Shown here in pieces: positions 25,801 to 38,206 of a stretch of DNA of 64,000 nt. Each line of letters begins with the position of its first letter. Positions within the stretch are counted from its first letter, which is position 1. Source of the stretch: Gaeumannomyces sp. JS-464 (Eukaryota; Ascomycota; Sordariomycetes; Magnaporthales; Magnaporthaceae). Under the pieces are notes generated by a model, which saw only the letters and a program-made list of their open reading frames with translations, did not search any database and was not told where the DNA came from. The DNA lies in NCBI GenBank assembly GCA_002197995.1, contig NGZR01000004.1, positions 5,332,001 to 5,396,000 of the forward strand. The letters are read 5' to 3'. A program made the position numbers and the translations under genes.

Positions 25801-28122
25801 GCCTGAACATACCATTTCTTGAGGATGAAGCCCGGCCAGACAATGTTGATCGACTTGCCCCGGCCTACGGCAAAGTACTCGGGGTGGTTGGTCGACGTCC
25901 GGGCTCGGGTCTTGAGCACACCACCTGGGGCGTCACCTTCGTGTGACGTGATGGGCGGGAGAGCGAAGCCGTACTGCTCCGGGTGCGCGTCTTCTAGGTA
26001 TCCTTCTCACCGTCTTTCACCTGCACCCAGTAAACCGTGCCGCTGACCGGTGCGATGATAGCTTCCTTATGGATCACATCGGGCTGGTCGCTCGGGGTCG
26101 AGGAAATGGCAAGGTTGAAGATGCGTCCTTGGTGTCGGTGAAGAGCTTGGCGTCTTGCCATCCATCTGCCGGATAACCCGGAGACCGCCGGCCTTGGACA
26201 TACCGTAGGCCATGTAGCTCTCCGTGGCAGTGACCAAATTGCGGTCAACTTGGTCAAAGTCCTTCTTGAGGCGGGCAATGTCGAGGATTGCCTCCTCGCG
26301 GAACACGGGGCGCGTGTCTTCCTTCGCATCCTGAACCGTGATGGAAATCCAAGGCTTCATGGGGAGGTTGTAGACGGTGACGGGCGTCTCAGCCTCGTCC
26401 TCCTCGACCACAACGATCTCGTCCGCCTCGGCCTCGGCACTCTCCCAGCTGTCCGCCACGGGCGCGTGGGCGGCCTCGTCCACAATCTCCTTGACAGCCT
26501 GCGCGACCTCGGTCGGGAGGGTATCCTCAAGGAGGGAGCTGTTGGACTCCTTCTCGAGCTCCTTCTTGATAGCCTGCGCAGCGGCCTGGGCCGACTCCTC
26601 GAAATCGCGTTCAGTCTTGGCCTTGAGCATCGCCTCGAGGTCCTGCTCGATCTTGGCCTGGGCCTTCTCGTGCTCAGCCCGGGCAAGGGCAGCCTGAGCA
26701 GTGTCGTCGTCGGAAGCTAGCTCGTCGCGCCTCTCAGGTCGCGGGGAAACGGTAACGACGAGCGGGCAGGAGTCTCCATCTCTCGATCGGCAGCACTCGA
26801 GTTCTCGGCCTGGCGGCGAGAGTGCTCCGGCGTGTCCCGCGGGGTTGGCTCCTGGCGCTGTCGCTTGCTGTCGGAGCTGGCGGGCGACGAGACAGGCTTC
26901 TTCAGGATCTGAATGGGCAAACTGGCCGTCTGGCCAGGGCTGGGGACACCGCTAGCAGAACCAGGGGCGGCCTTGGGGGTCCGGTTCAGGGGAGACGACT
27001 GAGCAAGCTCCTCGAAGGGATTGTTGTAGCTGAACATGTTGGAGTTTTGCGAGGGGGCATCGTGCACTGGAGGTGGCGCCTCGTACTTGGCTGGCTTGGG
27101 GGACTCGAACTCGAAAGAAGCGGTAGGAACCTCGGTCTCGGGAGTGTCGCGGTGGGGAGTGTAGTCTCTCGTGCCCTCGCTCGAGTGGGCTGGCGTCGGC
27201 TCCGGCTGCGAATTTGCAGTCGTGTAGGTGGCCTCGCTCTGGCTGGGTTTCGGACGGTTCAGCAGGTTCAGCAGGTACTGCTGGGACTCGGCGGACTGGG
27301 CGGTCGAGCTCCAGGGTTGGGCCTGCTGCGACGGCTGGGGAGGCTGCGCGTGGGGGATGTGGGGCTCCGGGTGAGGCTCATCCTTGACGGTGCCCCTGAT
27401 AAGGGCAGCAAGGAGGCCAGTCGGATCCGAGGGCGCAGGAGCCGGGGCGTGAATCAGGGAATCGCGAGTAGGCTCGTCCCGGGCCGGGGGAGGCATGCTG
27501 TGGGCCGGCGGATACTCGTCGTCCTGCTGGTCCTGTCCCGAGCCGCTGAACTTGAGCAGGCTGAGCAGGTTTCCCTGGCGCTCAGTGCTGTTCGCATCGC
27601 CGCTGTCTTCACGAGCATGCGAGTAGGACGAGGCGCCGTACGAGCGATGGGCCTGCCCATTGTTGTTATTCCGTGCGTACAGTGGCATCCCCGGAGGGAA
27701 TTGGGTGTTGGGAAAGGCGCCCGTGGGAGGCGACGGGGCGGCAGGCATGTGCGACTCCATGATGCCAGGCGCGTGGGCGGCGGGATTGTAGGGCGAGTCC
27801 GGGTACTGGGAGAGTCGCGAGATTGCGGCTGCTGCGGTTGCGGCTGCTGCTGCTGCTGTTGGCCGCCATAGTAGGGTGCCGGATTGGCCTGGTGGTACGA
27901 CGTGAACTGCGCGAGGAGGTCCTGGGTCGGGTTTTGGCCGGGCCGCTGCTGCGGCTGCTGGGCCTGAGGCTGCTGAAGCGGCGGCTGCTGCTGCTGCTGG
28001 TTGTGGTACTGCTGGTGCTGCTGCTGGGGTTGCTGGTGCTGCTGCTGAGGAGCTTCCTGGTTGGAGGTCCTCCGCAGCTGGGCCAGCAGCGACTCCAGAC
28101 CACCGCCGCCGTTTGCCTCCAT
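22890..28122 (-). CDS. EDC4: Enhancer of mRNA decapping 4 (EDC4/Ge-1, S. pombe Pdc1-like)
   Basis: P-body scaffold linking Dcp2/Dcp1 to the decapping activator network. ATG 28122 is the first in frame (AAGATGG context). Regions in order: Gln/Pro-rich N-terminus (CAG-type tracts 27840-28050), Ser/Pro linker, Glu/Lys helical segment near 26600, WD40 region about 26350-25040 with the EDC4-like block ELYxMHSK at its end, Pro/Ala linker, long helical segment, a Gln/His-rich stretch, and the C-terminal helical domain (DEDIIQITPKILELI through RMVNQIKPRPPY). The last intron, 23070-23142, has GTAAGT, a GCTAAC branch and CAG. At least ten reading-frame changes are needed, for example near 27800, 26725, 26140, 26000, 25800, 25670, 25060, 25010, 24550, 24290 and 23200. 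A conserved scaffold this broken suggests sequence errors. About 1,600-1,700 residues inferred. Confidence 0.85.
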
Positions 28123-29419
28123 CTTGGCAGGTGACTCCTCGCTGTGCGAGAGCAAGGCGCACGACGCTGGTATTTCACAGCGCAGTGGGCCTGGGGCGGG
28201 GAAGACCTGGCTGCTCAGGCGAGCACTGGAATGAATGGATTGCGATGGCGCCGATGAGCGATCAGCTATTCCAGCACCGGAGGGTTTGGTGCGGGAACGA
28301 AATTGGGCAGTCGCTCAAGCGGCGGGCGGTGGGAAAAGGTTCAAGTGCAGGTGCAGGAAGGGGCAAAAAAAAAAAATCAATGATTAATACAGTCGGCGAA
28401 ACGAGAACGCTGGCTAATCAACGACGCGTCACTAGGACTGGGGCCTCCTCGTCTTTCGTCCAGACGAGCTGTGTGGACAGTAGAAGTCGCAATCCACCTC
28501 TCGTGGGAGGAGAGCGGGAAGGGCAGAGGTTGGGAAGGCACGAATGAAGCTCCGACTTTTCCATGGAGCGCAACCAGTTGTTTGCACCAAAATTTATTTT
28601 GAGCCCAGCGGTTGGGTGGACATGCAGGCACTCGTGGAGCAAATCGAATGGCTGGGCCGCAAGGCCGGTGGGGCGGCCAGGGGGGCCCATGCAGTGGTGT
28701 CCAATTCGTTGCGCTCTGCGTCGCTCTGTGCTGGTGCTGCCATCGCACACTGTGCCCGGCGGCTCTGTTCTGCCGGCGTCTGCACTGTTTGCTCGTGCCG
28801 AGACGGTGCGACAGACCTCGGCTCTTTTGCGCACGGTGCGCCTCGACCCCAGCGGCCCGACCAAGGCTCCAAGGCTGCGCCCGATCGAACTGCAGAAACC
28901 GAGGCTCCACTCGACGCTGCGATTTGTCTTAGATAATCAAACAGTGACGGGGGCTCGCAGCAGACTCCGCATCCTGGAATCCAAGATGGTCACCACTCTG
29001 ACTTGGGCCTAGGCCGAGCTAGAAACCGGGAGAAGCGGACCATTCTTGTCTGGCTGTGCCCAGCAACATCGTTAAGTCGGGCAACAAGCGACTCAACAAA
29101 TAGACCTACGCCAGGAGCCTTAGCGGACGGCATCCTGCATCAGTACAAGACCCTCGTCTCTGGCGCGAGACGCGGCAGCAACCGAGGCGGCCATTGCTCG
29201 ACGCTCCCTTTCGCCTCCTGCTTGCGGCCCATCTGCGACGCTGTCCGGATGCCCACATAACCACAGCGCTATCCAGTGGTCCCTGCTCTCCGAGACAGAA
29301 ACCTACAACCGCTCCTCGCTCCTGTCGTCGCACCACAGCCGTCGCAGCTCGCAGTCGATAAATCCTTGCTCGCCCTTCTACGGCCTGGCCCTGCGGCTTG
29401 CGCTGCACCCGCCGCCGCC
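28123..29419. other. Upstream region of EDC4, no gene seen
   Basis: About 1.3 kb of divergent intergenic DNA. Open frames here are overlapping GC-driven frames with no motifs. An A run of 13 lies near 28364-28376. Confidence 0.55.
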
Positions 29420-30029
29420 ATGTTTTGTCTTCGCAGGTACGTAGCACGCAAAAGCAAAGAAAGCAAGCACTTTGCTCTGCAGCGTCGTCCACGAACCAGT
29501 GGGCGGCGGGGGCGTCCCTCCCTTGTGGCCCACACGGAAAGCGCTGACTTGTCGAACGCGATCCGAACGACAGCTGGCTCCCGCTGCTCTTCATCCCTAC
29601 CAACGCCTCGCCGGCCTTCATCTTCCTCTTCTTCGTCTGCACCTACTTCCTCAACAGGCCATGCGGGTATTGCTCGTTCCTGTTGCTGATCCTGTTCATG
29701 ACGTCGTGCAACTGGAGCGACCGCTGCTTCTTCGACTTCTCCACCAACTGGTTCCAGTCGCGCCCCTCCTCCGCCCTCGTCGCGCCCCGCCCGACGCCGC
29801 TGCTAACGCCTCGTCCGTCCTCTCCGCCTACCGCGACGACCTTGGCGCTACCGCCGCCGTGGCCGCCGAGCTGCTCAACACGACGGCCGCCTCGCTGGCC
29901 GCCGCCGCCGCCGACCACACCGCAAAGGCCCGCGCAGAATGGACCGGCCTGGGCATGGAGTGGCTGAGGAGCCTCCTGGGGAGGAGGGAATGGCGCATAG
30001 ACTGCCTCGATGTCTACATACGACTATAA
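29420..30029 (+). CDS. Possible small membrane protein (unrecognised)
   Basis: A candidate start, GCCGCCATG at 29420, has an ideal Kozak context and is followed within 15 nt by a possible donor GTACGT. From about 29560 one frame encodes two hydrophobic segments (PAFIFLFFVCTYFL and GYCSFLLLILFMTSC) and then a Trp/Cys-containing stretch. A second frame, reached by a one-base shift near 29780, encodes an Ala-rich amphipathic helix ending at a stop at 30027-30029. Composition and helix patterns look like a real protein of about 150-190 residues. No family recognised; exon joins are uncertain and the gene could be a chance frame. Confidence 0.35.
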
Positions 30030-30802
30030 CGGGGAGCGATGGACTCTGGAGTCGTCGGGTCTCTTTTCCTTGCTTTTCCTAGGCCCCCAGCATCATCATC
30101 TATTCCATGGTTGGCAACAGCGAAGTCTTTTTTTTTTTTTTGGACAGGCGCGAACCAAGGGATTTCTTGGTTCCCTTTGGCTCTTGATTTGTATGACTGG
30201 CACACGAAGCATTAAAGCATGGACGGGCTCGGTTCCCAGACGCCTTTTCTTATCGCTTATATAATAGAAGAGCAGACTTTTCTTGCGGCGCATCGCGGAC
30301 CATTCCTCGTCCCTTCATGAGCGTCTCGTCGTTGGCCTAGCATACTGTGACTTTTGATGCCAGCCACGGCACTTGCAATCGAGCTCCCAACAACCCTCGC
30401 AGGATGGTGATCCAGAACAAACTCGCGCGACTGGGGTTTCGAGGCCACAGCGTGATTTGGGCGTCAAGCTGGTCGTGTCGGGCTTGCTATTTCCATGTGG
30501 CGCTTTTAGTCGGGCAAACACCTTCGCCAGTTCTCGACCCAAACTGCCGCCGGCCACCGGGGGCTACGGGGATCATATGGCCGGGGCAGTGCTCCTATGG
30601 AGCGGTGTGTTTGCGATTGTCGGGTGTGTAAAATATCTTGAACTTGGACTCTTTTATCACAGCCCTGTCGGGTCGCCGTGCTTGCTTATCTTGTTTGGTA
30701 GGGGTGTTGACGCTCCCTTTATGTTTCGCTCATCCTCCGATTTCCTCGTTCTAATTCTGGCCGACTGTCACCACACAGCAAACATCGCGGGCAGTACCCA
30801 TA

Positions 30803-32479
30803 ATGACGGCTGTGCACATTTGCCACCTCTCACTATTAGTCCCATTACTCTTGTCTGTCGCCGAGGCCCAAGATGCAGGCGCCAACAACACTAATGGAGA
30901 AGAAGGCCAGGCTTACTCGGGCAATATACCTGGCTTCACTCTTCGAGGCAAGGACTGCAACCTCCTCTGCCGGCCGGCCAGGTGGACCGACGTTGCACTC
31001 TTCTTCCTTGCCAACTACGCCGCTCACGCGGCCACTGTCATCAGCAAGCCCGGCCAGAGCTCCTGGAGCACCGCCGTCGAAGTCCTTGTGGCGCTGATGT
31101 ACCCCGGTAGAGGCATGCGCATCGCCGTCAAGACCACCGCCCGAGGCTTCTCTGGGCCCTGGTGGCCCGCTAGGTATAGCAGCAGCAGCAGCAGCAGCAG
31201 CAGCATTACTAGTGATTTGGAAAAGGCAGCGCGCGCCGACGCGCTGTTCGCCGTCGTCAAAATCCGTGCCCGCAGACCCCGGGAAGAGGAGGGTCCACGC
31301 GAGGTCGCGGCGCGAGAGGCATAGATGAGGGAGTCCGCTGCTGAAGTGTTCCGTCAGCGCCGCGCGCGATGTCGGGGGCCCTGACGACCCGCTTCGCGAG
31401 AGAACGAGTGAGTTGGCCGCCCCGGAATTGCAGCTCTTGCAAGACACACCATGGCTACATTCTTTTCCCGCATCTAGTACCGATCAAACATATTCATCGG
31501 ACCGGAACAAGCAGCTTGCCGCAAAGATTCACGGCACATGCCGGCTGCCTGAAGGCTACGACCTGGTGATGGTGCAGCAAGACGCCATCTTTGCGAAGAG
31601 CGACGAGTCGGGCGGCACTCTCAGCTGCAACTTCAATGCCGTCAAGGTCGTCGTCTCAATAGCGCAGCTCTTCTTCAGCATCACCACGCTCTACCGCGCG
31701 CGCGGCTACCAGCTCGGCTGGTATGGGTATGCGGCCTTCGGGCTGACCGTGGCCCCTTACGCCTGGATGACACTGGTCAACCTTCTCGCCAGCCTGGCGT
31801 GTCCGCAATACCCCTGCGTCTACATTGTCGGCTCCGACGGTCTCGACGACCTGGAGAGCCGGCTGATGGCCGCTACAGCGGTGGACAAGGCGCGCTTCCG
31901 GGTGGCGGGGTTGGTTGCGCGCCTGGATCGGTCGTCCGACGGGCAGCTGCAGGCTCTCCATCGCCAGAAGTACTGCATCCGGCTGTGGCGCGAGGGCCAA
32001 GGCGGCTTCTCGAAGTATCTCGGCGAGTTCAAAACGGCCTTCGCGCACTACAAGGTTACGAGACGAAAAGTCGCCAAAGCGGGCCAACTAATGGAGACAT
32101 CCGGTGTCCCCTCGCTGGAGACGGACCAAATCGACAGGGGACACGAGGGTCAGTTTACGTATCCTCGGGCAGCTGCATTGCGAGCGTCGTGCCGGTTGCC
32201 ATCGTGATCGGGATCTCGGGGCTCCAGCCTGGGCAGAGCACTACGCGGGAGCGTTCCGCGACCATGATCTGGCTCGTTTACGGCGTTTTCGGGCAGCTGC
32301 TGTCTGAACCGGTCAATTTCTTTGAAGGGCGGCCAGTCCTGAACGAGCGGAGGTGGAGGCACGATCCGTCGGGGGTTGCTTTCGTAGTGAGGATGGTGCC
32401 TATGGCCTGCTTTAGTGTGTTCGGGCTTGTGACAGTGGCCATGATGAGTATGGATTTTGGAGTCTGTGAGCGGCTTTGA
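30803..32479 (+). CDS. Fungal multi-spanning membrane protein with signal peptide, function unknown
   Basis: ATG 30803 starts a signal peptide (core HLSLLVPLLLSVAEA, likely cleaved before QD). The mature protein has a Cys pair (GKDCNLLCRPARW), then the first membrane segment with ALFFLANYAAHAATV. Further hydrophobic segments lie near 31650 (VVVSIAQLFFSI), 31720-31790 (two), 32170, 32260 and 32390. The layout matches a family of uncharacterised membrane proteins that I recall from Sordariomycetes, with conserved FFxxNYxAHAATV and GTCRLPEGYDL-type segments. Two frame changes are needed: near 31320-31410 (a TAG at 31322 ends the first frame) and near 32155. A perfect (AGC)n tract codes a Ser run at 31178-31204. 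About 540 residues. Transport or sensing role unknown. Confidence 0.65.
31178..31204. repeat. (AGC)9 trinucleotide repeat
   Basis: Nine perfect AGC units inside the coding region of the multi-spanning membrane protein, coding a serine tract. Length variation here would keep the reading frame. Confidence 0.9.
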
Positions 32480-33323
32480 CAATGGAATACCTACCTAGGA
32501 CCTACCTGGGGCACCTGGCTCTGGAGGCTTGGAGTCTTGGCTGTTTCCCAATGCACGAGATTGAGAAGAGGCGAGAAAGCTTGTTCTACCAATATAAGAT
32601 GAATCCTACTTGAACTCATATCCAAGTTCAGACCCGACCCTTGGCGAACAGCGAACAGACAGGGATGCATGTCGATTCGGGGCCCGAGGGGCCCGGCACC
32701 GGACGTATTTTGCGCCGGCACAGGCCCCCACAAACCACGCGGCCAGCCCGCGGATCCCAGGTCCGCCCTCCGTTCTCTGTTTCGTTCTAGCTCGTACAAA
32801 CCTCCGGGAGGCCCAGCCGAGCCGCCTCCGTTCTCCAACCCCTCCCTCCCTCCCTACAATGAAAGTCTCGCATGGGGTGCTATGTATTACGGTGCCAAGA
32901 CGAAGAGCGCGCGCCCAGCTAGAGGGTGACTCAACCAGTGGGCTTTGTCCCCACGACGAGTGCCAAGCCGGAGCTGCACCACTTGCCCAGCTAGGCACCT
33001 AGCTATCACAGCAAAAAAGAGGCAAATCCGCGGTTCAGATTCGCCCCGCCGTGCTGTAGCTGCCTCGATCGGGCGGTGCTCCCGTCGGCACAAAGATTGA
33101 CCCGCGTTCTGGTGCTGCATCTTCTTGGCTGGGCTGGGCGGACTTGGACTGCCAAGCCTGGAGGGGGACCGGGAAACCGAGATTCGCGTCCTCGCCCCAC
33201 TGAACGAGAGTCATCTCTCATCCCTATCCCTATATCTTCCACGAAGCGCCTCTCCGTTGCGGGCTCGTTGTTGTTTCTGGAAAGGTTGGCAGGCTCGCGA
33301 GACGCCGCACCTCGACGAGCATC
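32480..33323. other. Intergenic region upstream of the ABC transporter
   Basis: About 0.84 kb. CTAGG-type tracts lie at 32489-32510 and 32987-33006. No gene supported. The transporter's promoter is expected here, but I can name no specific element. Confidence 0.55.
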
Positions 33324-36300
33324 ATGGGCGCAACAACGCCTGAAAAGGAGTCGTCATCTCCGCCAAATGAGGAACAGGCAAACGGGCAAGACGAGAACAA
33401 CAAGACAGGGAGCCATGCGGGTGGCTTCAAAAGCTTTGTGGTGAGTCCCGAATGCATAAAACAGAACAAGCCAAGCCAAACCAAACCAAACCAAAAAAAA
33501 AGCTGACGTCACACAGCGCATATTCGCCTACGCCCGGCCAGTCGACTATGCCGTCCTGTCCGTGGCCCTCGCCGCCGCCCTGGCCGCGGGCACGGCAGTG
33601 GCCCTGTTGAACCTGGTGCTGGGCCAGTTCATCACCATCCTCAACAGCTACGTCGTCGGCGCCTCGACGCCCGAGCGGTTCCGCGCAGATACGGCAGCCA
33701 TGTGCCTGCGCTTCGTCTACCTGGGCATCGGCCGCCTGGCCTGCACCTACCTGTACGCGGCCCTGTCGACCTACACAGGCCACTACGTCGTGCGCAACCT
33801 GCGCGCCGCCTACCTGCGCGCCGCCCTGTCGCAGGAGGTCGCCTTCTTCGACCGCGGCGCCGCCGGCTCCGTGTCCATGCAGGCCACCTCCAACGGCAAG
33901 CTGATCCAGTCGGGCATCGCCGAGAAGCTGGGCACCTTCGCCGCCGCCATGGGCACCTTCGTCGCCGCGTTTGTCATCGCCTTTGTGTCGCAGTGGAAGC
34001 TGACGCTGATCCTGCTGTGCATCGCGCCGTCGTGCTGCTCGTCATCGGCTTCGTCGCCGCGTCGACAGCAAGGTCGAGACCGAGATCCTGAGCGTCCAGG
34101 CCCGCGGCGCCGCCTTTGCCGAGACCATCCTGGGCAGCGCCCGCAACGTGCACGCCTTTGGTCTGAGGGCCAGGCTGATGCGCCGCTTCGACGTGTACCT
34201 CGACGAGGCCTTGGCGCTCGGCAACAAAAAGAACTGGCTGTACGGCGTCATGTTCAGCGGCGAGTACACCATTATCTACCTCGGCATCGGCCTCGCCTTC
34301 TGGCAGGGGCTGAAAATGATCACCGAGGGTGAGGTCGGCGATGTCGGCGTCGTCTTTACGTGAGTGCTTTTCTAACCCCCCGCGCTTCTTTCTCTCCTTG
34401 GCCGTCTCGGCTTGAGCTTACCACTCCGTTGCTATGGGCCGTCAGTGTCCTGTTGTGTGTTATCAATGCCGCCCTCTCCTTCACCACTGTTGCGCCCTCC
34501 AGCGTTGCCTTCAGCAGGGCGTCCTCGGCAGCTGCAGAGCTGTTCACGCTCATCGACCGCGTCTCCGAAATCAACCCATTCGACGATTCGGGCGGGAAGC
34601 CAACCGACACTGTAGGAGCCCTGCAAATCGAAGGCCTCTCGTTTGCCTACCCGACTCGCCCCGGCGTCCAGGTTCTCAAGGACTTCACACTCGACATCCC
34701 GGCTGGCAAGGTGACCGCTCTGGTTGTAAGTCCTCTGCCTATACCTGCTTCGTGATCCCCGCCATGACGCTGACACCTTTACTTCAATGGACAGGGACCT
34801 AGCGGCTCAGGCAAGAGCACGATAATCGGCCTGATCGAGCGGTGGTACAACCCGCAGTCTGGCACCATCAAGCTCGACGGCCGTCCTATCGACGCCCTCA
34901 ACCTCAACTGGCTGCGCACCAACGTCCGGCTCGTCCAGCAAGAACCAGTCCTCTTCAACGGCACCGTGTTCGACAACATCGCCAGCGGCCTCGTCGGCAC
35001 CGCCCTCGAGCACGCCCCGCCGGCCGAGCAGCGCGCCCGGGTCGAGGAGGCGGCGCGCACGGCCTTTGCGCACGACTTCATCTCGGACCTGCCCGACGGC
35101 TACAACACACGCATCGGCGAGCGCGGCGGTCTGCTGTCGGGCGGCCAGAAGCAGCGCGTGGCCATCGCGCGCAGCATCGTGTCGGACCCCAAGATCCTGC
35201 TGCTGGACGAGGCCACAAGCGCGCTGGACCCGCATGCCGAGGGAATCGTGCAGCGCGCCCTCGACAACGCGAGCCGCGAGCGCACCACTGTCGTTATTGC
35301 GCACCGCCTGGCCACGATCCGGGGCGCCGACAATATCGTGGTCATGGCGGGCGGCCAGATCGTCGAGCAGGGCACGCACGATGACCTGGTGGCACGTGTC
35401 GGCGAGGACGGCAGCGACGGGGGCATGTACGCGCGCATGGTGCGGGCGCAGACGCTGATCAAGGACGCTGCAGACCAGGGCGAGGAGGGAGATGAGGCGG
35501 CTACCAGCACCAGCGGTGGCGGCGACGACAAGGCCGAGGCGGGGGGGGGGCGGCTGGTGCTGCGGCGGCGGAGGAGGAGCCGGTGCCGACGCAGTCCATT
35601 GTCCGCTACGCCACGGCGGAGCGCCAGCATATGGAGTCGCTCAAGGGCCGCGAAGATTTTGGGCTGTACAAGAGGACAGGTGTGGTGCGGACTATCTGGA
35701 GGCTGATGATGGCCACCAAGGAACTCAAGTGGTGGTATGTGTTCCTCGCTGTGGACTGCGTCCTTGCCAGTAAGTCTCGCCTTGATCTGCTCCCCATCAC
35801 TTTTCCCGCGGCTGGCTGAACAGAAGCTGACCGTTCCGCACAACTAAACAGCTTGTGTGATCCCGGGCCAGATCGTGCTGTTGTCGCAGACGCTGGATGT
35901 GTTCAACACAACCAGCCCCGCCGCCGCACAGGAGCGCGGGAACTTCCTGGCCTCCATGTTCATTGTGCTGTCGGCGGGCGCCTTCGTGGCGTATTTCATT
36001 ATGGGGTGGACGACCAACACGATCGCGCAGAATATCAACCGGCGGATGCGCCGTGACATGCTCGACCTGTTCCTGCGGCAGGACCTGCGCTTCTTCGACC
36101 GAGAGGAAAACACGGTCGGAGCGCTCACATCGCGCCTCGACTCGGAGCCGCAGGCCGCGCTGGAGCTGATGGGCTTTAACATCGCAATCGTGGTGATCGC
36201 CTTCATGACGGTCATCGTATCCAGCGTCTTGGGCATCGTGTTTTCTTGGAAGCTCGGGCTCGTCGCCTTCTTCGCGGGCATCCCACCGCTCATGGCGGCG

Positions 36301-37583
36301 GGCTACGTGCGCATCCGGCTCGAGTCGCGCATGGACGTCAAGGCTGATAAGCGCTTCTCGGCGAGCGCGTCCATCGCGTCCGAGGCCATCCTGGCGATCC
36401 GCACCGTATCGTCGCTGGCTACCGAGCGCGCCGTGCTCGATAAGTACACGCGCGAGCTGGACGAGGCCATCGCGGGCCTGACGCCGTCGCTGTTCGGCAT
36501 GTTCGTCTTTTACGCCTTCACGCAGGCGGTCGAGTACTTCATCCTGGCGCTCGGGTTCTGGTACGGGTCGCGGCTCATGTCGTTTGGCGAGGTGTCCTTT
36601 TACCAGTTCTTCGTCTCCTTCTACGGCGTCTTTTTCGCGGGCCAGCAGGCCGGCATCATGTTCACCTACTCGAGCAGCTTTACCAAGGGGCTCCATGCCG
36701 TCAACTACTACTTCTGGCTGCGCGGGCTCGAGCCGACGATCCGGGAGACGGACGAGAACAGGGACAGGGCGCCGCGGGACCAGGTCTCCAGCATGGACCT
36801 GCAGGGAGTCCGATTCTCGTACCCGCTGCGGCCGGACGCACAGGTGCTGCGTGGGGTGTCGCTCGACGTGCTGCCCGGCAAGTTCGTGGCGCTGGTGGGG
36901 GCGTCGGGGTGCGGAAAGTCGACAGTGATGGCGCTGCTGGAGCGCTTCTACGACCCGACGCGGGGAAACATCCGGATCGACGGGGCCGACGACCTGCGGC
37001 AGCTCAACCCACGCCTGTATCGGCGGTACGTGTCGCTGGTGCAGCAGGAGCCGACGCTGTACCCGGGGTCGATCCGGGAGAATGTGGCGTTTGGCGTCGA
37101 CGTGGCGGACGAAGAGGTGGAAGGTGGGAGCGCGGGCGCGTAACCCAGCACGCGTCGGACGAGGCCATCGAGACGGCGCTCCGGGCGGCCAACGCGTGGG
37201 ACTTTGTGTGCTCGCTTCCCGAGGGCCCGGGCACGGTGTGCGGCACGAGTGGGAGCCAGCTGTCTGGGGGCCAACGGCAGAGGATCGCTATCGCGCGGGC
37301 GCTGATCCGGCAGCCGCGGGTGCTGCTGCTCGACGAGGCCACGAGCGCGCTCGACACCGAGTCGGAGCGGGTGGTGCAGGGGGCGCTGGCGACGGCGGCG
37401 CGGACGGGAGGGCGCATCACGGTGGCGGTGGCGCACCGGCTGTCGACGGTGCGCGATGCAGACCTGATCTGCGTGTTTTACGGCGGGCGCATCGAGGAGG
37501 CTGGCACGCACGAGGAGCTGGTGGCCAAGGGTGGCATGTACGCCAAGATGTGCGAGGGCCAGAGCCTGGACCGCAAAGTCTGA
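33324..37583 (+). CDS. ABC-B full transporter (multidrug-resistance / Pmd1 type)
   Basis: Full-length exporter, TMD1-NBD1-TMD2-NBD2, expected in the plasma membrane. Exons: 33324-33440, 33517-34359, 34446-34725, 34795-35769 and 35852-37583, all joined by GTRAGT..CAG introns that keep phase. NBD1: [40 protein letters not shown]2: [35 protein letters not shown]. Both sites look catalytically complete. Indels break the frame at about 34033 and 34066 (TMD1), at a G10 run at 35541-35550 (linker) and between 37090 and 37141 (NBD2, before the signature). These are in homopolymers or GC repeats and probably errors. Substrate unknown; the nearby SDR and arsenic genes do not define it. About 1,300 residues. 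Confidence 0.92.
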
Positions 37584-38206
37584 TTGAGGGGAGGGGTAGC
37601 CGGCTGTATGATATGAGTTTGGGATTATCTAGGTTGTAATGTGTGTGCCTGGCGTTTATTGATAGATTTTGAATAGACTTGGCGGAAGGCTTGGGCTCAG
37701 GGACGTGATCTGGTGGTCAAGATTGACTCGGCTCGCCCTGCACTGTTCTTGTGAAAAATGGTGTGCCCCACTGCCCGGGAATCTGGGGCGGACCTTCCAC
37801 TTCCAGGTTGCAATAACCTCGACTGAGGGAACATGCTGGAAGGACCAACTACATATTCTCGCGATCCCAAGTGCGCCAGCTCTGGTCCTTTATTGCTCCA
37901 TCGCCATTTGATCCTTCCAAATGCGAGGCCCCACAAGAGAGATGCCAGGACGATGCTCTCCTGGCAGCAGAAACGACGTTCGGAAAACTGGGGGTGCTCG
38001 TGCAGCCCGTTCCTCGCTCACGAAATTCCCTGCTTACAAAAAACAATGCCAACTCCATCGCTTACCGAAATTAAAAACCATCCTTACGCCGCTCCTCGCC
38101 CACGTGAATAATTTGATGAAGCCAACTCGGTCCCGGCCAAAATCGCCCGTCTCATGCGACTGCCCAGTGCCTAGCGCGCATTCCGTCCTCCCGCCTTTGC
38201 GCAACT
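37584..38206. other. Gap between ABC transporter and HTH remnant
   Basis: About 0.6 kb. If the HTH ORF on the minus strand is the front of a transposase, the missing catalytic domain should lie here. I looked for DDE-type blocks on the minus strand and saw none. Confidence 0.5.

Noticed and set aside
26822..27871. Long plus-strand open frame of 349 codons
   Set aside because: It is antisense to the well-supported EDC4 coding region and is Arg/Gly/Leu-rich, as expected from the complement of Gln/Pro-rich sequence.
20080..37583. SDR and ABC transporter considered as a secondary-metabolite cluster
   Set aside because: No PKS, NRPS, terpene or P450 backbone gene lies between them; the intervening genes are EDC4 and membrane proteins.
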